From contig JAFKAC010000025.1 of NCBI GenBank assembly GCA_025766275.1, positions 372,001 to 436,000 of the forward strand: a DNA stretch of 64,000 bases, read 5' to 3'. The translations under genes and the position numbers were made by a program. Under the pieces are notes generated by a model. That model worked only from the letters and a program-made list of their open reading frames with translations, was not told the DNA's origin and made no database searches. The stretch's first letter is position 1. Each line of letters starts with the position of its first letter. Below, one piece after another: positions 32,467 through 43,783 of this stretch. This stretch comes from Lactarius indigo. Taxonomy: Eukaryota > Basidiomycota > Agaricomycetes > Russulales > Russulaceae.

Positions 32467-35143
32467 ATGGAGCAAACACCAACTCTCCAAATTTCGGCCA
32501 CGGCTCCTGTAGTGTCGGACTTGGGTGTCCAATTTGGACAACTAGCGGTGGCACGACCACCAGAATTGTCTACATGTCTGACACTGACCATTAAGTGTGG
32601 CCGTGAAAGTTGCAAAAAGGAGTTCTTACGAACTTCAGCAAGGAAGGTAAAGGTACGAGACACCAACCAGACAACAACGGAGATGCTAGTCTGTCTGGAT
32701 TGTTACAACTACTATAAGACCAAGCCCTCCACCTCAATCAGTCGTAAGTACCTCGGCTCATTATCCTTTTGAATGTGAAACTAAAGCCATCTAGGAGCCA
32801 TGGGAATTCGCACACCTGTTAACTTCGGACAAATTCAAAGGGATGTGGCTGCGTCTCAAAAGGGTGGGTACCTTTTGTATCTTTCTTTGGACGCGACACG
32901 ACAGACACAATTACAATTTTTATCAGGTAACCAATCCCAAGTTAGGGCAGTGAGCAAGTCGGGAAGACCAGGACAACACAACGCTACCCCTGCCAGTGGG
33001 TCTCGCCATTCAACGTCGCTTCAAAACCTGGTCCCAACAGGCTGGGCACCGGGGCCTGCAGGCGGGGGTGCACCATTTGAGTTTCCCCCTCTCAAAATTG
33101 CGCTCCCAAAGGAGTGTACGGCCCCCCTTGCGCTACAACATTACGAGACTGTGCGCGATCAGCTTCGCCAGTGGACTCGTGCCGGTGGACAGGATGCCAT
33201 CACAGTGATACTTGATGGAAGACTGACAGTACAGGAACCCAGACGCGTCCATCCTTCTGTCATTGTTGTAAGTTAATTATTTCATGATTCGCAACCCTTT
33301 TGCCAACATATGCTGGCCGCTTTCAAGAGTGACATGATAGCCAACGTCCCAATCCGAATTGATTATAAAAACCTCCAACATCTTCTCCATAACGCCCTTC
33401 TATCGGGTTGGCTGAAGCATTTCATGGGCTACCCTCTCGAAAATGAACACATTGAATCAGTTCGACTGGTAAAGGGTCGGAGTGGCGTGCATCTTGACAA
33501 CAAGGAACACGCTATTCTTGAGCACTGTCTCAACTCAGATGGACCCGGAAATAAGTCAAAGTCAAAGTTGCTCACAACCACGCTAAGTGTCATGCTAGTT
33601 GTCGATGTGGACCATTACAAGAAAGCGAAGGCCCATCAGGACTTTCAAAGTACTGCACAGCTCAAGGATCAAGAACCCGTATGTTTTTTTACAGTCAATA
33701 TTTTTTATTCTCATGATATTTCTGCAGTTATCTGACTCTGGGCCGGAATCAACGCCCACGCTTGTTGTCTCATGCACGAAATCTAGATCTGGTAATGTGC
33801 AAGTCACACCGTCACAGGTTAATACCTGTCCCCGTCCCAAGCCCCGTCCTATATTTGGCAAGAAGCGGAAAATATCTGAAGAGCAAACTAGGCTCGAAGA
33901 GATACCCAACATGCAAGGTCGGAAGCGTACACGGAGCGACAAGTTTGGGCACCTGGGTCTCAATTCACCATCTATGGAAGACATCCGACAAGCACTTATT
34001 GCCCAACATGAGCCACAGCCGGCTGCCATTGATGGCCTTCGTATGTGTTCTTACCATTCTTACTATGGTTTTAACCACTGACACAATTCCTATTATCTTA
34101 GTCAATATAGTGTCATTTCCCGTCCTATTTTGGTCGTGCCCCACCAAACCGTTAAAGTTGCTTATCTCAGCACAATGCGTTACTGACTCTGGATTCAGGG
34201 AGTGGACGCAAAAGGTCCAACCCCTAAATGGGTTTGTCTTTTACAATACAACTCAAAAACTCCAGTATGGTGCCTTCAAATCTATGAGGGAAGGGCAGCT
34301 AGACATTACAGGACCACTTCCGTTTCCGAATAAAGGCGTTGCCCTTAAGCAACCCTATTTGTCCAACTATAGCCACACCTCAGATTTGTCATCATCTGCG
34401 GCAGCCCCAACTCTCTCACTCTCTCCGGACGAGCAAATTAAGACCCTGGCTGCAGACGCACTATCTATTCAATGGGCAAGTTCACTGCTTGAAGACGTTT
34501 ATGACTTTGTTGTGTTTTATCACCAAAGTCATGTTCACTGTCCGGTGATAATTCCCCAGTTTCGCTTTGTCAAGTCCGGCCTGGCGATTACCAATACTCC
34601 TGGTGTGGCACCCACACAAAAGGAGGCCTATCTCGTGGAGGAGCTAATTCGGTCCGAAGATGATGGCCCTTGGAGGAAATACATCAATAATGGTTCCTCG
34701 CGTCCACTCCACTTCCGGGATTTTGAGAATCGTCGTCGTGCTGATTTTCTAGCCTTCTGCCAGCATGTGCAGTACTGGAGAACGGGCTGCCAAGCGTTTA
34801 CTTCGGATTTTCAGGGTGAGGTATTTCCGATTAGTCGAATATACGTCGCTGACAACACTTTAAGGGGGTGATACACTCTTGACGGACCCACAGATTATCA
34901 CGCATCCGTGCGGCATTCTCTTCTCATAATAAACTTACTTCTTATCTTTTAATACCCAGTGACCTAGGACACAAGTTATTCAGTAAAGGAAACATACAGG
35001 ACACGCATCGTGATTTTGAGGCGGACCACAAGTGCAACGTGTTCTGCAAGTTTTTCGAGGTGCCGACTTCATATGAGAGTTGTGTGTCCATACAAGGGAG
35101 CAATCAGGTGCGTCACCCATCCCGAATATTTCTTACGATGTGA
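32467..35143 (+). CDS. Alpha-kinase domain protein, passenger of the 18-kb element
   Basis: Eight exons (32467-32743, 32795-32863, 32927-33267, 33328-33678, 33728-34040, 34102-34815, 34865-34907, 34960-35143) give 2,292 nt and 763 residues with all phases consistent. The N-terminus has a C-x4-C...C-x2-C pattern (KCGRESCK, LVCLDCYNYY) that may bind zinc. The kinase part (about 500-735) has GAFKSMREGQL, VALKQPYL (candidate ATP-binding Lys), FCQHVQYWRTG, LTDPQIITHPDLG and the closing CNVFCKFF, which is the pattern of agaric alpha-kinases. Alpha-kinases are atypical Ser/Thr kinases. The gene is intact and close to the right inverted repeat. The exon starting at 34102 has a competing frame (VKVAYLSTMRY) that could mean a small frameshift. 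Confidence 0.75.
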
Positions 35144-35945
35144 TTGCTGAGTATCGGCACCACAGCAGCCCGCGCGTGTCTCGGGACTGCATGCCCTTCT
35201 CAACCCTGAAAGTAAAGACACACCTCCGTCTGGTGCAGCAAGACCGAGACGGACTGAGACGAGCAGCGTCGGTGATGAGTGCCCACGGTAGGGCCTAACT
35301 TCGAACTGAGTCACACGGGGTCGAGACGGGAAAGGGGGAAAACTATGATATCTTTCTCCACGAGTCGAGATGGGCAGTCTTTTACATGCGAGCCGTAAAC
35401 GACGTGTTCCGAGAGTAAGTTGAAAATATAGCGAGACTAGGAGAGTAGAGGGAGGAAGGGAGCAAGCACAGAGATCGACAAATGGGAAGTGGCATGGGTA
35501 CGAGGAGAGACAATAGAATATGGGTGTGAACACGAGAAACTAAAATCGATGATCTAGGTCAAGAGAAGCGGTGAACAGTCGGAACATACAAAAATAGTGA
35601 ACAAAGAAGGCCGAGAAATTATGACGCACGACAATGGGAAATCTCCGCTGGAATCCAACAAACGCGATGACACATGCATCCTCCAATGACATCTTGAGAG
35701 TAGCTAGGAACAGCTGGGGTCGACACAGGGCAGGTGAAGCGATGAAAGGACGAGTCAGGAATGAGTTCCGTGGCATGGGCATAGGGTGGCATCATGCGGG
35801 TATCTGGGGTCAAGTCAGTAGGGGTGGCGGTCCAAGAAGGGAGAGAGCAATGACGAGAGGAAGGAGAGAGAGAGTGTGTGTGTGTGTGTGTGCGTACGGT
35901 GTACGAAGTGAGAGGAATGGGGAAGGGAAAGCGATCGAAGCTGTT
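35144..35945. other. Gene-free stretch with an (AG)n(TG)n microsatellite
   Basis: No gene supported. A microsatellite of AG then TG dinucleotides lies at about 35864-35893. The stretch links the alpha-kinase gene to the right inverted repeat. Confidence 0.5.
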
Positions 35946-36399
35946 GGTGTGAGAACGGCGAGAAGTGGGATGTGACCAACAGGTTAAAGGCACCGCTGGC
36001 GTGCGCATGACACGAAAAAGTACTGGGGATTGCTAGTATCAGTGACAGATTGCCGGCTTAGATTATGTGGAACATTGCACACCTTGGACAAAAAAATACC
36101 GGGCAGTCAGTATGGGAAGGGGCGGCCACGGAAAAAGGCGGTTCAAACGACGCATGGACCGTTGCTACACATGTGCAGCGATGTGACCGAGTCACGGCTG
36201 GGGATGAAAATAATTCACCAGAGTCCCGGGAATGCGGTAATTTAGAAATGATTATGTAATTACATAATCCAATGGATTTTAGTCTAGTGGCGATACCGGG
36301 AGTCAGGCTTGCCGCATCGGTTATCGAATCTCTGATGCGGAGTTTCGAATTCCCAGTTTGGAAATTGAAAATTGGACCTGCTCGCTCCTGCTTGCCATA
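35946..36399 (-). repeat. Right terminal inverted repeat of the 18-kb element
   Basis: Reverse complement of 18397-18851. The 18-bp palindrome recurs at 36251-36268. TAGTCTAGTGG at 36280-36290 resembles a polymerase III A box, and GTTTCGAATTCC (36342-36353) resembles a B box. The hairpin CCGCATC/GATGCGG lies between them. Target duplication GTGCG follows at 36400-36404. Confidence 0.85.
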
Positions 36400-36949
36400 G
36401 TGCGTGTATTCCGGGTCCTGTGGTGGTGACACCCAGCTGACTCGGATGTGACCGCCTGTCACCAACACCAGAGCCAGAGCCGGCTACGGACCGGATGTAT
36501 ACTGCATATATTTTTTGTCAATGTTTTCTAGGAAAGTTCCATTTTTGGCATTAAATTTCCTTTTGAGGGGCGGGGGGTGGGATGGCCCAGCCCCTTAAAA
36601 AGATTTACCGACCCCGTGCAATTTTAAGAATCCCGGCCCCCCTTGGGCCACAATCTGCCAAAAAGAATTCCGACGTCATGTCAAAACATCCAGTCCTGCC
36701 ACCCCCTTTTCCCTGCAATTGCAGTGTTCAAGGGAGGGGGGTTGGGCTGGGCCAGTTCAACGAACTCAATAAATACCCAATCAACAAAGTCCTGCTTACA
36801 CCCAATCACCCCGGGCTACTCTAGACACCGCACACCAGCAAGGCCTGTTCCACCGTCTGGCCTTGGCCACACAACAACACTAACTACAACATAACTACCG
36901 TCACATATCTTTCAGTCCTTTCACAAGGAGGACCGACCTCGTCATCCAA
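36400..36949 (+). other. Right flank of the 18-kb element and 5' region of the MBOAT gene
   Basis: Begins with the target duplication GTGCG (36400-36404). No gene is seen. It should contain the promoter of the gene starting at 36950. Confidence 0.45.
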
Positions 36950-38239
36950 ATGGACCAACTATACGCGTTCATACCTAGTATAAACCATCGTAAAGAACTT
37001 ACGCTGGCTGACATAGCTCCCATCATTTTATGCTACTATGCACACGCCGTAATGGCCATGCTTCCTGGCACTTTTTGGCTCCGCATTGCTTTGCTCCCAG
37101 TCACTGAGTGGCTGGTGTGGAACTCAGCCGTAACACTTGATCTTTCCCAGTATTTCGCAAGCATGTTTGGGCTTTCTAACGCCTTGCGTGTTAGTTTTCT
37201 CAACGTTATATTCGTAGTGAGTGTCCGCTTGTCAGAATTGTATTCGTGTCTAAAGACCTCGGATCAGCTTGTTCTGTGGGCCATAGGACTCAGGTGTTTC
37301 GAGTGGACGCTCATCATCGATAAGCCTCTCAGGCGATACGAGTTGCCCTTGGATTTGGAAAGAAAATCACGCAAGGAACGACCGTTGACCATCGCCAATG
37401 TCCTTGTTGATGGAGTCGACCTCCTCTTCAATTTCCGCGGCCTCGGCTGGGCCTGGTCATCCGAGCCTTTCTACGTAGATCCCAACCCGCCATTGTCGAT
37501 CCCCCACCAGTTTTTCAAGCTCCTGGTCAAGATCGCGTCGCTCGACGCCGCCCACTACGTTGCAACGCTTATCATTCCGACCGCTTACCGCCTCGAGGGC
37601 GACACCATCTTCGATTATACACTCGACCCGCTCCCACACTCCCTCCGTGTGCTGTCCGTCTCGATCTGCAGTCAGGTCATCATCTACTCCTCCGTCGACA
37701 TCCTGTACCAGTCCTGTGCGCTGACCGGCCAGATCGTGTTTGGCCAATCGTTGACGCAGTGGCCCCGCATCTCGAATCGCCCGTGGCTGGCTGTGTCCGT
37801 GACCGAGTTCTGGGGCAAGCGCTGGCACCAGTTCTTCCGCCACACCTTCGTCGTGTTTGGCGCACGGCCCGGCAAGAAGATCGCGGGGTGGTACGGCTCT
37901 GTCATGGGCGCTTACATCGTCTCGGCCACCATGCACGTCCTGATGCTCTGGGGCCTCGGGCGCGGCACGGAATGGATCCACGCGGGCGGGTTTTTCATCA
38001 CGCTCGGCATCGCCACCATCGGCGAGCGCAAATGGAAAGAGTGGACCGGCAAGCCGGTGACGGGCTTCTTTGGGAAGCTCTGGGCGTCGTTTTTGCACCT
38101 GGCATGGGGATCGGGGATGGTCGACGCGTTTGTGCGTCATGGGATGATCGCCAACGACTTTGTTCCGAAGCAGATGCGAATTGGGAAGGTCATCGTTGAT
38201 GGCATTCTGACCATCGTGGCAAGGGTGAGGACTGCTTAG
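36950..38239 (+). CDS. Wax-synthase-like membrane O-acyltransferase (MBOAT family)
   Basis: Single uninterrupted 429-codon frame from ATG 36950 to TAG 38239. The protein has several hydrophobic segments, including IAPIILCYYAHAVMAML, a stretch near 85-110 and AYIVSATMHVLMLWGLG. The block NRPWLAVSVTEFWGKRWHQF at about 280-300 is characteristic of fungal wax-synthase-domain proteins. The His in SATMH (about 325) is the likely catalytic MBOAT histidine. Such enzymes acylate lipid or terpenoid alcohols in the ER membrane; the substrate here cannot be inferred. The gene begins 546 bp outside the right target duplication of the 18-kb element and has no sign of damage. A long frame on the opposite strand (37457-38140) is a shadow. 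Confidence 0.85.
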   Translation: MDQLYAFIPSINHRKELTLADIAPIILCYYAHAVMAMLPGTFWLRIALLPVTEWLVWNSAVTLDLSQYFASMFGLSNALRVSFLNVIFVVSVRLSELYSCLKTSDQLVLWAIGLRCFEWTLIIDKPLRRYELPLDLERKSRKERPLTIANVLVDGVDLLFNFRGLGWAWSSEPFYVDPNPPLSIPHQFFKLLVKIASLDAAHYVATLIIPTAYRLEGDTIFDYTLDPLPHSLRVLSVSICSQVIIYSSVDILYQSCALTGQIVFGQSLTQWPRISNRPWLAVSVTEFWGKRWHQFFRHTFVVFGARPGKKIAGWYGSVMGAYIVSATMHVLMLWGLGRGTEWIHAGGFFITLGIATIGERKWKEWTGKPVTGFFGKLWASFLHLAWGSGMVDAFVRHGMIANDFVPKQMRIGKVIVDGILTIVARVRTA

Positions 38240-38429
38240 AGACGCGCGGCGACTGGACTACATCTATCTTTGTACATCTTAACATTATTTAATCTTTGTT
38301 TACCACTTCATGCTACAAATACGCTATCCCGGACATTTTATGACACCTATTACAGTAGGCTACGAATTTCCTAAGCAAAGGACTTTCCTTCTTCAATTGT
38401 TTCATGTAGCTGTTTCCTGCGACCAATGA

Positions 38430-39574
38430 TTGCGATCAATGCGGCAATGCGCTGCCAGACGGGAGCTAAGGTGACGACAGCAGACAGACGGAGCTGCGTA
38501 GAAGCCGCGCGTCTGCGGCTTTCCACCTCATACAGGACTAGGCAACCGGTGGTCCGGCCTTTATGATACCGTATAGTAACTGAAGCGCCGGCAGCATCAG
38601 TGCGGCAGTGTGGCAATAGTAGGAGGGCCAGCGCCGACTTGCCAGTGCTTTCTACCTTACTTTCCTACGAGCTCACATCTCTACAAACTACTGTATGGCT
38701 TTTTCTCTGGTACCCTATCGCCGAACCAACAGTGGTCACGTGCCATTTCGGAAAGGTCTTGTGAACGCTGAGTAGTCAGAGATGGCAACTATGATTGCCT
38801 TGATGACAGCAGCTGAGATGGCAGCAGCTGCCAGTTCAGCGATGGCATATTCAACGGAGTATCGGGTGTCATGCCTCTCAAAGTCGTTGAGTTGGCGAGG
38901 GGAAGGCGAGGCAAGGGTGCACAGATGAGGATGATGCGATGATGTAGGACGCCGCGTGTAGGTATGGGTGTGGGACGACGCACCTCCGATGATCTAGTTC
39001 TTTTCCAAAAGGACCTCTGAGCTGCTCCGTCGTCTTGCCTACCTGATCATGGTGGACCCAGCACTCGCCCACCTGGATATAAGGAAATCTGTACACGCTC
39101 TAGAGAGTGCTTCGATGTGTTTAAAAGTTGGTGGTGACAGAGAAACGGCTATGCATTCGTTAGGAGGAGCGTCAGGTGTACCACGGCCTAAAGTGAACCC
39201 CCAAAGGTGGAACGGCAGGGAAAAATCGTTATAATTAGGGAGGCACGAATGGGAGGAACACTGGTACGTACCGTCGACCTCCCCAAAGTTCAAAATTTCG
39301 TATGCACGCTCTCGCAACGATCTAGCTTTCACCATACTTCCTTTGATTGAAAACGTTCCACCTAAGAAGGTCAGGTACGGCGACGGAATATGATAGTCCT
39401 TGAATTAATTTGCCCTTAATCCCCTACAGTGGCTCCTAGGAAGGCAGAGGCCGCATACTGAGGAGCTTGGGCGACTCGGAGTTGATGTGCTGTGAAAAGC
39501 GGTCAGTGATCTTTTTGGGAAAAAGTCCGGGATCCGATGGTGCGCGAAATAACGCAGCAACGAGACAACATTTC
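38430..39574 (+). repeat. Upstream arm of segmental repeat copy C
   Basis: Collinear with 12930-13980: TACAGGACTAGGCAACCG near 38534, CTTACTTTCCTAC near 38656, GGAGTATCGGGTG near 38857, ACCTCCCCAAAGTT near 39277 and GTACGGCGACGGAATA near 39375. It is broken at 39575-39576 (TA) by the DDE transposon and resumes at 43782. Confidence 0.65.
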
Positions 39575-39839
39575 TAAGGTAGGGGCCATCAGGAACTCGC
39601 ACCCCTTTATGTAAGCTATAAACCCTAGGGTTAGATTATATAATGTGTACGTAAGCGGCCACGGCGAGAGGGTTGACTTGGGAAAAATCCTGGCCTGGGG
39701 TTTGTGCGTTTAGGGTTATTGAGCTCAGCATCATTGTGATCCCGGGCAAGTTGTTGCGAGCTGACAGACAACTCAAGAGTGACAATTCAAGCATTATCGA
39801 TGTATGCGCATTTCTCTGTAGGCTACTAAGCTACAGAAT

Positions 39840-42800
39840 CTAATAGACGGTTTCCTTCGCTTCAAGAATACTTTGGGGCGGTAACGTGCAATGTCCGTGA
39901 TATTTTTTATTCGCCCACGCTGCTTGTGCACCTGACAGCCCGTCCCTGTAAGCGGTAATAAAACGCGCAGCTCGGTTCGCAAACCTGTGAGGGAATGAGC
40001 CACAAAACAAAACAAAAAAAAAATACTGACCTTCGGATGTGAAGAAGGGGGACGCTGTCAAGGCTCTCCTTCACAGTTTGCTTCATTCCGAGGGCGGTCT
40101 TTTCTCGGGGGGCGGCACAGTATCGAGCTTTGGCTGCGCCCCAATATTGCTCAATAAAATTGAGCTCACAGTGATATTTCGGGTAAAAGTCGCAAATGTG
40201 GCCACGCGACCTGATGAATTCCTCGAGCTGTGATTTCTCAGCAACGAAATCAGGCTGGAGGAAAAGGATGCGCCGGCAGCAGCAGTCCACGCAGCCAGGG
40301 GGGCACTTGAACTGCCAACACTGAGTGGCCAGCCCTGCTTCGGGCCACAGCCCGCATTCACAAATGATTTGCTCCATGCCCTTGAACCAGCCGGGCATGG
40401 AGGGGTGGCCGTCTGGGTAATAAAAAGGTTGTGGCTCCCCGGTTGGTAATTTACCGTCATGCATGCGCACTCCGTTGAGATGATGCATCCATCCGTGCTT
40501 CGGACCTGGGGGGAGTGAGGATAAAGTATCCAAGGAATAAACAATGACGCACCTTTGACCATCCGTCGAGCCGAAATCGCATTGTCTGCACGCTTCTGGT
40601 GGCTTGGCGCATTGTCGAAGAGAAACAACCCTTGCGCATAGCCACCGGTGAGCCCCTCAAAAATATCGATAGCGCGTTCTACCTGGACAAGCAGGTCGTT
40701 TGCCGTGAACCAGCCGTCCCTGTTCTTCCCAGGCTGGAAGAACACCTGGGCGTCACTGTGTGAGCATGAGTGGGATTGGAAGGGAAAGGGCCAGTGATAA
40801 CGCACCCATCGTTGTCGTGCAGTGGGCCCCAATCTGCAGTCAAGAAGTCCGAAACCATCAGGGTGAGGCCTTCTCCCTTTGGTCTTGGAACATTCTTGCC
40901 GGGACAGCCCCAGTATGTTTGCCGTTGGTCGTTTTGATAAAAAATCGATTCATCGTGAGTGATGAGAACGAGATGAAAGCGGCCGTTCACCTCGGGCACG
41001 GGGAAGCCTGAGGGGCGAGGCAGCTCATTCCCCGCATCATCCCAGGTGTGAAAGCGACGCTCGTATTGCTTAAATCGAGCCACAAATCCCTTCCTATATT
41101 CCACGACATCCTCGCGTTCATGGCCATCAACATACATGCCATTCTGGTGTCTGCCGAACCACCACCCCAAGTTGATTAACCAACGACACGAGGTGCGCAT
41201 TGATATCGATGGCTTGTGGATGCCAGCTCGCGTCAATTGGGCCTGCACCTCTGGGCTCGAAACGACTTCCATAACACCAGCTGCCGTGAGGGATCTGCGT
41301 TTCGCCTTCTCACTGAGGGCAAGTTTGATTTCATTAACAACCCCTTCGTCGTTCAACACAGATGGCCGAGTTTTGCCATGCTTGTGACTCGGAAGCTCTC
41401 GAGTGTGCACAAAGTTAACCACCCATTGTCGGATGGCTCGCGCGCGAGACATACCGCGCCCTTCGGACTTTGTGAAGATTTCCGAGGCACGCTTCCAGGT
41501 GAAGCCCAGAGATTCGTTCAGATACAGGTTCAACAACCCGATCATCGCTACTGCACGACCACGAAGCACCAAGTCCAAGTTGAGACTTGTGCTTCTGATC
41601 TTGAGGGATAACTCCTCTCGCATGGCCCGCAATTTTGCATGGTCTTGAAGGAGCTCGGTGACATTGACCACGGGCCGCTGAGTGGCTGCATCACCGGGGG
41701 CATTCCCGTGGTGAACGCTGTTAAGCTCCTTTGGGTCGGTGTCATTGAGGTCTTCAGGATCGCTCAGGTCGCTGCCGCAAGACGAAGACAACTCTTCGTT
41801 TTCGTACAGAACTGTCCGAGAAGGTCCCCAGTGAGTCTCCAGCTCCAAGTCACTAAGATCGCCGCTAGAGAGCCCGTGCATCGACATCATGCTTTCTGTT
41901 GCCTCCCTGGTCTCATCTTCGGTCTCGGTTTCCTCCTCCTCTTCAAGCCGTATCGCCATTGTGCCGCCTCTGGCACTGTGCAGGTTTTCCGCCACCCCGT
42001 TCCCGTCGTTGGCCGACCCGGCATCATCCCCCACTTCAAGCGCATTTACTGACACAGTGCCACTGTCTGCGTGGCACACAACATCGGTCACTTCGGCCTC
42101 GTGCATATCCTCGTTGGCTATGCCCTTGTCCGAGTCGCGCGTCTCGTTCTCCTCGCTCTGGGTGGCTCCAGTGGATTCTTGCCTCACGCCTTCTGCCTTC
42201 CGCCTCAAGAATTCCTGCAATGAGAAGAAACCTTGTGCTTCAAGATCTCTCTTGGCCTTTTTGTGCCTTCTGATGGTTCTTTCTGATTTTCCGGTGTGAT
42301 AAGATGCGTGCACGCGTTTTCTGGACCCTTCAGGTGCCGGGGCTTGCCTTGGTGAGCTCTGGGGTGCCGGAATTGAATTATAATCGGCCACGGACAATTC
42401 CACGATGTCCGGGTAAATCTCCAGCTCGCCCACTTCGATTTCAGTCACTTCCGAGTCCTCACTTGGGAGGCGTGTCGCTGCAGGGTCGGTCAATCATGTG
42501 ACCAAACGTTACCGAGGCCAAGTCGCACCTGGACTGTGTAGCGGTATGACTTATCGCGTACAACTAGACCAAGGTGAGGTAAGCGAACTGAACAGGTAAC
42601 ACACCCAAGCCTAGCGCGGAGACAAGTCACGCGCCGAACGTACAGTCACAACGGAGAGTATGCACACTTGAGGACTTTATGCAAGTCCAAAGGCAAGGTG
42701 ATCACGCTGTGGCACGCTGAGTGGAGAACCAAGAGGACAAGTTAACATTGGGGAAGAGTAAGGGAAGTACAAAGAGATACGCACCTGAGTGGAGAACCAA

Positions 42801-43403
42801 GAGGACAAGTTGGTTCCACTCAGGACGCTACATGAGGGTTTATATACTATGCTGCGGCTGAGTTCGAATTACTATAGAACCTTGTTACTAAAGGTGTAGG
42901 TAATAGTAATGAGTCAGACGCTGACGCGTCGTGTCTAATAATAGCGTTATCTTATTGTGCTGACTGATGCACAGTCATTAACGCTGACAGAACTATGACG
43001 TGTCCTTATCTATGAGTCACACCCCTGTAACAACGTAGTCTAGAACTATCTAGAATGTTCCCTGCTTATCGTCCAATGAGAAACTACTTTACTAATGAGG
43101 AAAGTGACCTAAAGAGGTAACATCCGATAAGGAAGTTACTATCCCAGGGTCACGTGCTTATGGTGCACATGTTGGCATCACGTGACTAACCATCTTATCA
43201 TATCTAATGATAAGGACTTGGATGTTTGAACACAACGTTGGAGACTCGTATCTTTACCAAATAAATCCGTAAAAATACAGAAAAATAAGGCGAAAATAGA
43301 GCGTCTGTGACAGACTGGATTCCTTGAACTTCTGGGCCCTTCTGGCTTGGGCCTTCTTGACATTTTGGAGGCGCGATTGATTCGCTGGTTTTTTCCTCGG
43401 CAT
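39840..43403 (-). pseudogene. DDE-superfamily transposase gene, split by a solo LTR in exon 1
   Basis: The ATG is at 43403-43401 and the N-terminus is basic (MPRKKPANQSRLQNVKKAQA). Exon 1 (43403-43313) is cut by the solo LTR and resumes for three bases at 42531-42529. Further exons are 42477-40806, 40755-40553, 40505-40031 and 39984-39840. Ignoring the LTR and one GACTG copy, the coding length is 2,589 nt, giving 862 residues with no stop. Catalytic residues: Asp in LITHDESIFYQND (about 560), Asp in LFLFDNAPSHQ (about 660), Glu in CELNFIEQYWG (about 795). Between the last two lies a roughly 130-residue insertion with the cysteine cluster CPPGCVDCCC, unusual compared with compact DD34E-type enzymes. 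Since the LTR breaks exon 1, this copy is probably inactive. Confidence 0.8.
42537..43312 (-). mobile_element. Solo LTR, 776 bp
   Basis: Same family as 1367-2138, ends TG...CA, no internal region. Perfect 5-bp duplication GACTG at 42532-42536 and 43313-43317. It carries the same TATA box (minus strand 42846-42839) and AACTTGTCCT 10-mer (42811-42802). It formed by LTR-LTR recombination after insertion into exon 1 of the transposase gene. Confidence 0.95.
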
Positions 43404-43783
43404 AAATGTTGATTTTTGAGACAGTGGGAGCTTTAGCGGGTGAACCACTTCACCGTGTTTGTCATCATGACTAATACATGCACGTGACTTTACTGTCACG
43501 TGTGCGGCCACCACTTTTTGCTCAACTTCAGCAAGTTGGTTTAGATCGACTGTAAACGTCGAGATATTGAGTTTTAATGAAAAAAAATTGTTTTCACTTC
43601 TATTCACCGAAATCAAAATATTTTTCAAAAAAAAAAAATGGGAGTCAAAGAAGGTACAGTTCCCTTTACTTCTCATATTTTACTTTTTGGCTATTGTGAT
43701 GAGTGAGGGAGGAGAAGAAGAAACGACGAAGACGACAAAATGCTTACATAAAGGGGTGCGAGTTCCTGATGGCCCCTACCTTA

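Larger units (their letters stand above)
18397..36399. mobile_element. 18,003-bp TIR element with integrase-type gene and alpha-kinase passenger
   Basis: Two inverted copies of a 455-bp sequence bound the region. Reading outward, similarity stops exactly at TATGGCAAGCAGG at both ends. The next five bases are GTGCG on both sides (18392-18396 and 36400-36404), a perfect target duplication. The two repeats are nearly identical; I noticed one difference near the ends. Contents: integrase-core gene (19367-28923), nested chromovirus (21036-28711), serine-rich minus gene (29139-30410), undefined plus-strand stretch (30700-32275) and alpha-kinase gene (32467-35143). Without the nested retrotransposon the element is about 10.3 kb. 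A 5-bp duplication and a retroviral-type integrase would be compatible with each other. I do not know a described superfamily with this exact combination. Confidence 0.75.
39577..43781 (-). mobile_element. DDE transposon with 40-bp TIRs and TA target, carrying a solo LTR
   Basis: Exact 40-bp inverted repeats (39577-39616 and 43742-43781) begin AGGTAGGGGCCATCAGG. TA dinucleotides flank both sides (39575-39576 and 43782-43783). The paralogous uninterrupted site is visible in repeat copies A, B1 and B2. Without the 776-bp solo LTR and its 5-bp duplication the element is about 3.4 kb and encodes one transposase on the minus strand. A TA target and the transposase signature place it near the Tc1/mariner group. 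Confidence 0.85.

Noticed and set aside
34102..34200. Frameshift that would make the alpha-kinase a pseudogene
   Set aside because: An alternative frame reads VKVAYLSTMRY and looks plausible, but the chosen splice sites give one open frame across all eight exons, so damage is not demonstrated.
35864..35893. AG/TG dinucleotide run as a regulatory site
   Set aside because: Ordinary microsatellite; no context suggests a function.
37457..38140. 227-codon minus-strand ORF
   Set aside because: Antisense shadow of the GC-rich wax-synthase-like gene; arginine/proline-rich with no motif.
36950..38239. Wax-synthase-like gene as passenger of the 18-kb element
   Set aside because: It starts 546 bp outside the right target duplication, so it is flanking host DNA.
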